64,000 nt of DNA, taken from positions 121,396,640 through 121,460,639 of the forward strand of contig NC_081410.1 in the NCBI RefSeq assembly GCF_030272615.1, given 5' to 3'. Under the pieces are notes generated by a model, which had not been told where the DNA came from, did no database searches, and saw only the letters and a list, made by a program, of their open reading frames with translations. Positions 34,601 to 43,600 of the stretch are shown here, in pieces (within the stretch, counting starts at the first letter, position 1; the number at the start of each line of letters is the position of its first letter). Made by a program: the position numbers and the translations under genes. The DNA comes from Cryptomeria japonica (taxonomy: Eukaryota; Streptophyta; Pinopsida; Cupressales; Cupressaceae).

Positions 34601-37600
34601 GAAGATCGCCTGTTGGATTCATTAATTGTAATTTCAATCAACTCGTTTGCATCTTTGACTCTTTAGTAGTAATGTACTAAAATTTGAGTCCTCCAGATGT
34701 GTTCCTCAAATGGTCTTGTCTAAGATTACTCAAATCTTTTGATATGGATTTTTAGTTGAGTCTAAACTTATGGGCAATTACAAAATGATTCAAGTGAAAA
34801 ATTGATCTAAAAAATTCACCAAAAAATCCTCAAGTCAAAATCTCACAATGACCTCAAGAGGAAAAACTAGAACTTTCAAGCAATTGTGCAATTTTTGGAA
34901 AACTATATCAAAAATTTTGAAAACCCAATTTTCTTGCTAAACCAAGACTCAAGGTTTTCATACAATTGAGTAGTTTTTACAAAACTTTGCAAAAAGTTTC
35001 AAAACTCCAACAAATAAAAATTCAAACTTTACATGCATGTTTTCAATTTTTGTAGAAGTATGCAAAAGATTTGAATCCTCTGATTTACATTATTCTAGCG
35101 GAATATCAAACCCTCCATGCAATAGTGTAGTTTGTACAAAATTACCCATAAATTTCAAAATCTTGATTTGCTTGGTCATGGAGAGGAAGACAAGCTTGCA
35201 TGCAAGTTGGCACCTTTTGTGAAGATGAGCCAAAAATCTACAATCCCAAGAGGGAGGTAGGAGGCAAAGATCCAAATTTTTTTACATTTTAGCAACTTTT
35301 GCAAACCTACCCACAATCACTATGATCATGTCAAAAGCCAACTAAAGACCCTGCATCAATTGCTAAAGCATGTAAGCCCTAAAAAAATTTAACAAACCTT
35401 ATTTGATGCTTTATTAATTCATTTGCACATTCATTTGGCTAGCACACTCACTCAAGCTCACAAATCAAGTTTTTCTCTTACCACTTCATTCTCACCTATG
35501 ATATTCATGTTTACTGCTCAAGATCCTTGCCCTTCTTATTTCTCATTTACTAGAGTTCTTCCTCATTGTTGCACCCAAGTTTCCATTTTGTTAAAAACCT
35601 AACCTTGTTTCTTGGTGAAAATTCTCAATTGTTCGAAGGCTTGGGTTATTTGATTTCACTTGGTAGAGTATTAATGTCTAGTTTGAATTTGCAAGTTTTT
35701 TAGTTGCTTCTACACTTCAAATGTGCAACAAGTTCTCTTAACAAAGAGTCAAGAATTTAATCCCTGATATAGTCAACTAATAGACTAGGATATTGGAACA
35801 TCTTATAGATTATATGATCAAATAAATTAACATTAAAGGAAGCATGCGAGATAATAAATGAGTCCCCACACAAATTTACATGGGAAACCCTTACGAGAAA
35901 AAACCCACTAGCAAAAGGACATTACCAATTGTCTTATTCGAGAAAAATACATCCAATAAAATAGGTCACTTTCACATAATCCCAATCTATAGACCAATTT
36001 TATACAACCTCCAACCATGACTTCACACCTTCAATATAAAACACATTAGACAGGTCTCATTCTATCTAAACTTGGCACCTATACACAAGATAAATATACC
36101 TATTTTCATGGAATACTAACCATCTAATTGACTAATTGCTACGTAGAATACCAATAGTTATACAACCATCTCATGACCATACCACGATGTTAGTCTTTAG
36201 CATGTCATGTATTACATGTAAAGCAATGAAACACTGCACATATGAACCACTACCAATCAATGCTTGTTGACCCACATCTATGAACCACATACATGTCTTC
36301 CTGCACTAAAGCCAAACACTAGCTCGTGGTAGTAAAGACAAACACTTGATTACTACTAGTTTCTTCTAATGCTTATGGGCATTCCCTAGAACATCACTAT
36401 TCCTCTAGGCATCGCAACATGTACTCTAATAGTGCTACAAACATTCTTGCGATATCATACATGCTACCAATGACATACCTACATTTGTGCAATTGTGAGT
36501 TCTCCATTTGACTTGCAACTCGGAATGTAGCAACACCGAACTATGATAAGCATCCATGCTAAAATGCAACACTTGAAACTAATTGCTAACTTCAACTTAC
36601 GACAACTATTTACCAATCTATGACCAAAAAACTATCAACATGAAGGTAGAGCAATGTTCATCGACTTCCACCACCAGAAACTACACCAAGAACTTTTTGT
36701 AATTGGATTGCACACCAAAGTTCCAACATTCTTCGACTTGATATTCATTTAGGTGAACTTATAGTATCACAAAAAGTTAACCTCATATGTGAGACTGGGA
36801 TAAAACCATTTCATCCATACACCTCAAAAACTTAGCAATATTGTGCCAATTTTTCCATTTGTACTTTCCAAATTTCTATCTACCTAAAAAATGATATTAT
36901 ACATCACATTTTTAGTTCAAGCGTGATAAACAAGATTCTTTTCCAAACAAATTGCACTCTCCAAATCACAATTCAATACTATATGACACTTCAAACCAGT
37001 AATGTTACCTAGTCTTTGTAACCACATAGCTTTTTTACAAGCATGTGTTGCCACCGTGTACTCTATTTCAATAGTCGACAATGCAATTGTTTTCTATTGC
37101 TTATCTATCCAACTTGTTGCTACTCCAAATAGAGTAAAGACATAGCTACTTGTTAATCTCCAGTTATCTAGATCTCCAATCCAATTAGAATCAACAAACC
37201 CCTGTATGTTCAACACCTAACACACATCATTACTGCCATGATAACATAAACAATAATCCAAAGATCCTTTCAAGTACTTGAGCACTCTCTTCACTTGTGT
37301 CCAATGCTCTTTGCTAGTATGGCATGTACCTACTTAGAACCCCCCTACTTGGCGATATCTCACTTTGTACAAAACATTGATACATAAAGTTGCCTACCAC
37401 ATTTGTGTAATGAACATTGTTTATGTCCTCCAACACCTTTGTAGACTTAAGACACCATCCCAAACTCAACTTAGTGATGACCAGTAAAGAAATACTTATA
37501 GAATTGCTATCATGCATGTTGAACCACCGCATAACAATCTCTAGATACTTCTTCTAGCTTATCCACAATTTCCTATAAGCCTTGTCTTTATGAATCTCTA

Positions 37601-40600
37601 TACTAAGTATGTATCTTGTAGCACCTAGATATTTCATCTCAATTCTACTAGCTAGCTAAGTCTTGAGTTCCCTAATCAATGCTTTATCATTCCCAATGAT
37701 TAACATATCATCAACATATAAAACAATGATTAACACTTGATCACTTGCTTATAATACACACAATGATTAGCTTGACTCCTTGCGAAATTCAGTTCTAATG
37801 CATATGATTCAAATCTCCAATAACATATTTGTGGTGACTATTTTAATCCATACAAAGATTTTTTCAATTTACAAATCAGAATTTATTTACCTCTTACCCT
37901 AAATTCTTCAAATTGAACCACACATCTCTTCTAAAGTCTCCATGTAAGAATGGTGTCTTGACATCCATCTAGTCCATTTCAAAATCCAAATTTACAACTA
38001 TATCTCAATGGATTTCAACTTAGCTACAAAATAAAAGATCTCAATACAATTTGTTCCCTCCCCCTAGGTATAATCCTTTGCCATCAACCATGCCTTGTAC
38101 CTTTCCAATGCTCCATCTACTCTAAACTTCTTGAACACCCACTTGCAATCAATGGGTTTCCCACCTTCAAGCATATCAACCAAGTCCCCAGTCTTGTTCT
38201 ACTACAATGCACCAATCTCCTATTCTGTGGCTTTCCTTCAGACTTGTTCTCCTTAGAAGAGATCTTCTGCCATAAACTTTGGTTCATCATCAATACAAGT
38301 AAGAGAATAAACAAACCTGAAGTCTGGTGGACTGTACCTTTCAAGTAACTTTTGTTGCCCTATAGACATTCTATTAGAACATAATGTTATTAGGGGTCAC
38401 ATCCTTATAAACATTTATATATAACGTTCTAATATAAGGTTATAAACCTTATATATTATATGCTTTATAAGCATATCCCATTTGAAATAATTATAATCTA
38501 ATAACTATTAGATTATTGATTATTTATGAAAGGGGGTTATTGAAAAGGTGTGACTAGTTAAGTCACCCTTCCTCCTATATTTAAGGAGGTTCTCTCTCAT
38601 TTGAGAGGTGCATGAATTTGGACCTTTATGGCGAGTCCTAACACTATGCACAAGAGGTATTATTGGCCATGTGGATGTATTGGAGAAGTGTCCCTAGGTT
38701 CTAGTCTATTTTATGATAAGACTACATTTGTAAGTGTTTAAATAAAATGATGCTTTATGGGGTTTCTACCCAAAAGGATTTTCCCTATGTATATCTTGTG
38801 TAATGTGTTAATTTATGCTTGTACATGAGCATCCTAAGATCCTAATTTCTAACACCTTGTAATAGTTGTTACCAATGGAGAACTTCACACTACATCTACA
38901 CCGCATTTTTCTCCAAAGCTTGTGTGAAATGTGTTTGCCTCCTCTCCATCCAAACTATCATGTCCACTTCAATATTCATCATCGAATACATCTTATTGTT
39001 CTATCTTGTGTTAAAAAGGATCCTACCACTCTCCTTTTTGTTTGATTACTCTTTTTAGACAGAACTCCTAGTTCCCTAAATATGGCATCGTTTGAGTAAA
39101 AAAAATTTTGGGTCACCAGATTCCAAAGCTTGTAGACCTTCATAGTTGCATCATAACCAATGAAAATGCACTTATTAGTCTTAAAGTCCAACTTGAACCA
39201 TTTTTGCTTTGGAACATGAATAAATCACCATAGCCAAATACACTTAAATGTGTCACAATAAACTTGTCCACATTTCATATGTTGTCTTCTCAAGAACATA
39301 AGTAGGAGACCTACTCTTTGAAAAAAAAACAAAGTAAACTGCTCTGGCCCAAAATTCCTATCCTTGGCTCGCACTGCTTAATAGGCTTTTAGCTCAATCC
39401 ATTAAGGTTTTATTTAGCCTTTCAGAAAACGCATTTTGTTGTGGTGTGTAGGGTGTTGTCTTGTAGGATGCCCAAGCTCCTTGAGCAAAACACCCCACCA
39501 TTATCTAATTTCAACACTTTTATTTCCTTATTGATTTAATTTTCTACAAGTGATTTAAATTCTTTAAACTCAAGAAACCCCTTCAACTTTCTCTCGAGAA
39601 AATATACCCAAGCATATCCACAATAATCACCAATGAAGGAGAGACAATACTAAGACTTACCAAATGAGTGCACATCCATAGGACTAAAACATCACTATGG
39701 ATTACTTCAAACACATCCCCTACTCTAAAACTACCCATAGAAAAACTCAAATTAATTTACTTTCCAAACACACAATGTAGACAAAAGTCAAAACCAACAC
39801 AAATACCTTCAAACATATTTTTTATCACCAACATTTTCAAGCCTTGTTCTTCAATATGACCAATTAGTGACGATGCAACAAATCTTGATTTAAGTTCAAT
39901 GAAATTGGTAGAATTGCACAATTTTAATGCTTCCATCTTGAACAGGGTGCCATGGTTCATGCCTCTAGCCAACACCAAATTATCTCTTACCACCCTGCGT
40001 CCTTTTTCATCAAAAGTTGGCATGAACCAAACTTTATCTATGAAAAATATTCAAGATTCTTCACATTCTCCCATCCATGAAAGACACTTTCACCTTTCCT
40101 CAACCAACTATCTGAAAAGAGTTGTTATCACCAAGGGAAACTTATTTGCCATCTCCTTTTAATCCAAGTATGACTCCATGTGAGGATTCATAAGGTATAA
40201 TGCACTTGAGTCAATCAACCAACAATCATCAATGACAATGTTAGCTGATAAAAAAGCATCATTTGCATACTCATCACTAACTATCCAAGGACCTATTGAA
40301 GGAATAGTCATTCTTATATTTGCACCCCATAATGTGACCTCTTTTGTCTCAATTCCAAAACTTTACTTTCAGCTTTACAGGAGACTTTGAAATATCCTTC
40401 TTCTTGGACTTCTTATCTCCACTACTCTTCTTCTTACCCCTTTCCTCCTTTGGCCTACCCTAACAACCAAAGCATCAATAGAGGAATCATCATGGATTTC
40501 CTCCCAATCTCTTCACTTAACAAAACCCCAATGAATTATTCCAGTCTAGGTGAAGAAGAGTTACCACTAATAGTGATTATTAGATTCTCCTATGAATCAG

Positions 40601-43600
40601 GTAAGGAACACAATGTTATGGCCCCTTTTTTTTGTAATAATGTTACCATGTATCAAAGCACCTACTTCATAGTCCTTTGTCTTCAGTCACCCAAATTTTG
40701 TGTCCACATTCTTCCTATTCTTTTCCCTTATGTCTTTCTTAGACTTTCAAAGTCTCTGTGTTGGGGCATGCCAATTCTTCTAAGCGTCTATCAGTTGTGA
40801 AAGTTTTGAAGCTCCTCATTCCGGCATGCCTTCCCACCTTAGTCTAATTTTCCCTTAAGTCCCTTTTGTGTTGAACTTTGGAACTTGCATTTCAATCATG
40901 CCTTTCCTTCCCTTTCCACCAAAGTGTTAGAGTTCCCCATCCCCAAGTACCTTCTCATGTCAAACTTGCCAATAGCTTCTTTCATCTCATCAAAGTCAGA
41001 CTTCTCCTTATCCACCTAGTCCCTTTTCATCCTTGACCTCCGAAGTTCAAAACTCTCACCTTTTTGCGGTGTTCATCTCACCTACTACCTAACACCAAAC
41101 ACACCAAAGCACCTTTAATGTTCAATTCTGACACACTGGCTTCCAAAAAGGAGTTCCTTTTGATAGAAACATTATTTTAAATGGTGATATGGATCTTCGT
41201 GTACTTCCCACCATTGGAACTAAGAAAATGGCCTCAAACACCATTAATGTGATGGTTAGTGTTTGAGGCCATGAGTACCACACCATTAATTGTGGATTGT
41301 TGCAGGGTCTCAAGTATCTCCTTCCATGCCTCTCTGGTACAGTTCTATGCACATGGGTGTGAATTTTGTGCACAATCCAAAGGAAAACAATGCTTGATAG
41401 GTGTGGGCACCCCTATTTGTGTGCCTCTAGTATCCATGGATTTCAATTGCCAATTTCAAGCTTCTTGTAGGAGGTATAAAGGATTTTGAGCCCAAACAAA
41501 AAAAATTGCTACGAAATATTCAAAAACTGCAATTGGAAAACCATTTTGAGCACTCGTCTTCAAATGCTCAAATTCAAGGGCAAAACCCACAAATTTGTTA
41601 TTGATTAGAGAACGAAAACACTTATGGATCGTGTGTGGTAGAGGACGAAACCCCTTTGGCCAGAGGACTATATCACCAAAGATTGTTTCAAAAGCTTCCA
41701 TGATGGCGGCTATCAGTTGGGTTGAGCTTGACCAATTTTCGAAGAATCTTGAATGTTGACAAAGAGCCCAGAGTCCAAAAAAGTAGTTGTGGCAGAATTT
41801 GTAACATTTTCAAGGTTTCTATGAATGTAAGAAAGGCCTTGTAATTCCTTCATGATTGATCCAATTCAAAATAGGTATAGATGAATGCAAATCGATATTT
41901 ACAATCTCAGTTCCTTAGATCTTATCAATGGTTTGAATCTATAGTTTATTTTGCTTGTTATCCCGAATGATAATTTTAGGGTTTGGGCTATCACGAGAAT
42001 GAAGGAGGAAAATCTGGGTTTATAAGGCTTGTAATATATTAAAAGACTAAATTATGTCTCAAAATAAAGTTTGTGAAGGGTCCTTTAATTAATAGAGGCT
42101 GCATGTTCAGCGCAGGGTCACTACAAATATTTATTTCAGGTTAAAAATGGGAAACCAAGTTTAGTTGCTATTTATATCCATTGGGGATATTACATTGGTA
42201 CCAGAGCAGCCGATTAAATAATTTTTGAACAAGGTTTTGATAGTAATTGCAATAATATTTTAACCATAGATATTACACACAACAGCAAAATGCATTAAAA
42301 TTTTAACCGGGGATATTACACAACAATAAAATGCATTTGTTCTCTTCTATTTTAACTCCTATTAATTCTACTAACTTAGAATCAAATTAAAGGTATTAAC
42401 ATTATCATTTATTGACTCTCCCTCTTTTATCTTTAGAGAATAGAACTTCCTTTTCAAGAAGAGTTTATTAACAAGACTCTTAGACTAATATAGTGATCCT
42501 ATCTTCTTCCCCAGTGAACAAGCAGAAGTTTCTTTTGATACACTCATTAACACAAAATGTCAAAACCTGAAAGACAGGTGAATAATACTTCTAGCCTTTT
42601 ATTCAACCTATTCCAGCCCTCATCAAACATACTTGTAGCCTGTAGGTTTAACCAAAGAACACACTGTCATTCATTGATCTCTTTCTACCAAGAGATACTC
42701 AAGTTTCAAGTTCCATCATTCAGAGCTTTGGCCATTTAACTTCTCAATCTCAAACCTTCAGGTGTTCAGCATGAATCTAACAAAACACTTGCTGTATGTT
42801 TTAACAAATCCTTCAAAGGCTCCCACTGAGACTAGTTATACACAAATTGAGCCAAACTTGCACACTAAGGTTTCAAACAACTGTTGAAGGTTACACTACA
42901 ACACACATAAGGAAATGATCCAAACAACATGGCCGTTTTCTCAAACAAGAAGCTATGTTTCCAAGTATTGGGAATTCAATCCCTACTACAATCAGCCAAT
43001 AGACTCAAGTAAAGCACACCTTAAGATTATATTATCAAATACAGATATGTTTGTTACAAAATTTAATCAAGCAACATTAAAGGATGCACATTAGATAATA
43101 CACAAATCATAGGTAGACATGAGCCAAAGCTTTACATGGGAAATCCTTACTGGAAAAATATCTACCTGCAAAAGAACATTAGCAATTGTATTATTCAAAA
43201 AAGATATATCCAATATGATAAGTCATTTTCACAGAACCCCAATCTTTAGATCAATAGTATACAACCTCCAACCAGGACTTCACACCTTCAAGATACAACA
43301 CATCAGACTAATCTCACTTTGTCCAACCTTTGCACACACATACAAGCAAATAGATATACCCATCTTTGTGGAATACCAACCATCTAGTTGTCTAACTGCT
43401 TCATAGAATACCATCAATCACACATTCATCTCATGACCACGCCATGATGTTAGCATGTCGTATATATGTAACATGATCTCTTCATATGAATGAACAGTGC
43501 ACATAATGAACCACTGCTGCTCACTACTGATCAAAGGTTGCTGACCTGTATCTCCTAAACCAGGTAACTGTCATCGTGCACCACAGCCAAACACTATCCA

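Larger units (their letters stand above)
36800..41701 (-). mobile_element. Degenerate Ty1/copia retrotransposon relic
   Basis: Minus-strand landmarks occur in copia order: possible gag text (41701-41122), protease (near 40200, [14 protein letters not shown]), GAG-pre-integrase (40023-39757), integrase (VLKLDNGG near 39510), a post-integrase motif ([16 protein letters not shown]), reverse transcriptase (YVDD at 37718-37707) and RNase H (ALSTIEIEY near 37080). Every domain carries stops and frameshifts. The protease active site reads DSSA instead of DSGA. It lies in the same direction as the host gene. Confidence 0.8.

Noticed and set aside
40387..40800. Plus-strand open frame of 137 codons
   Set aside because: Antisense to the copia relic, with no protein-family features.
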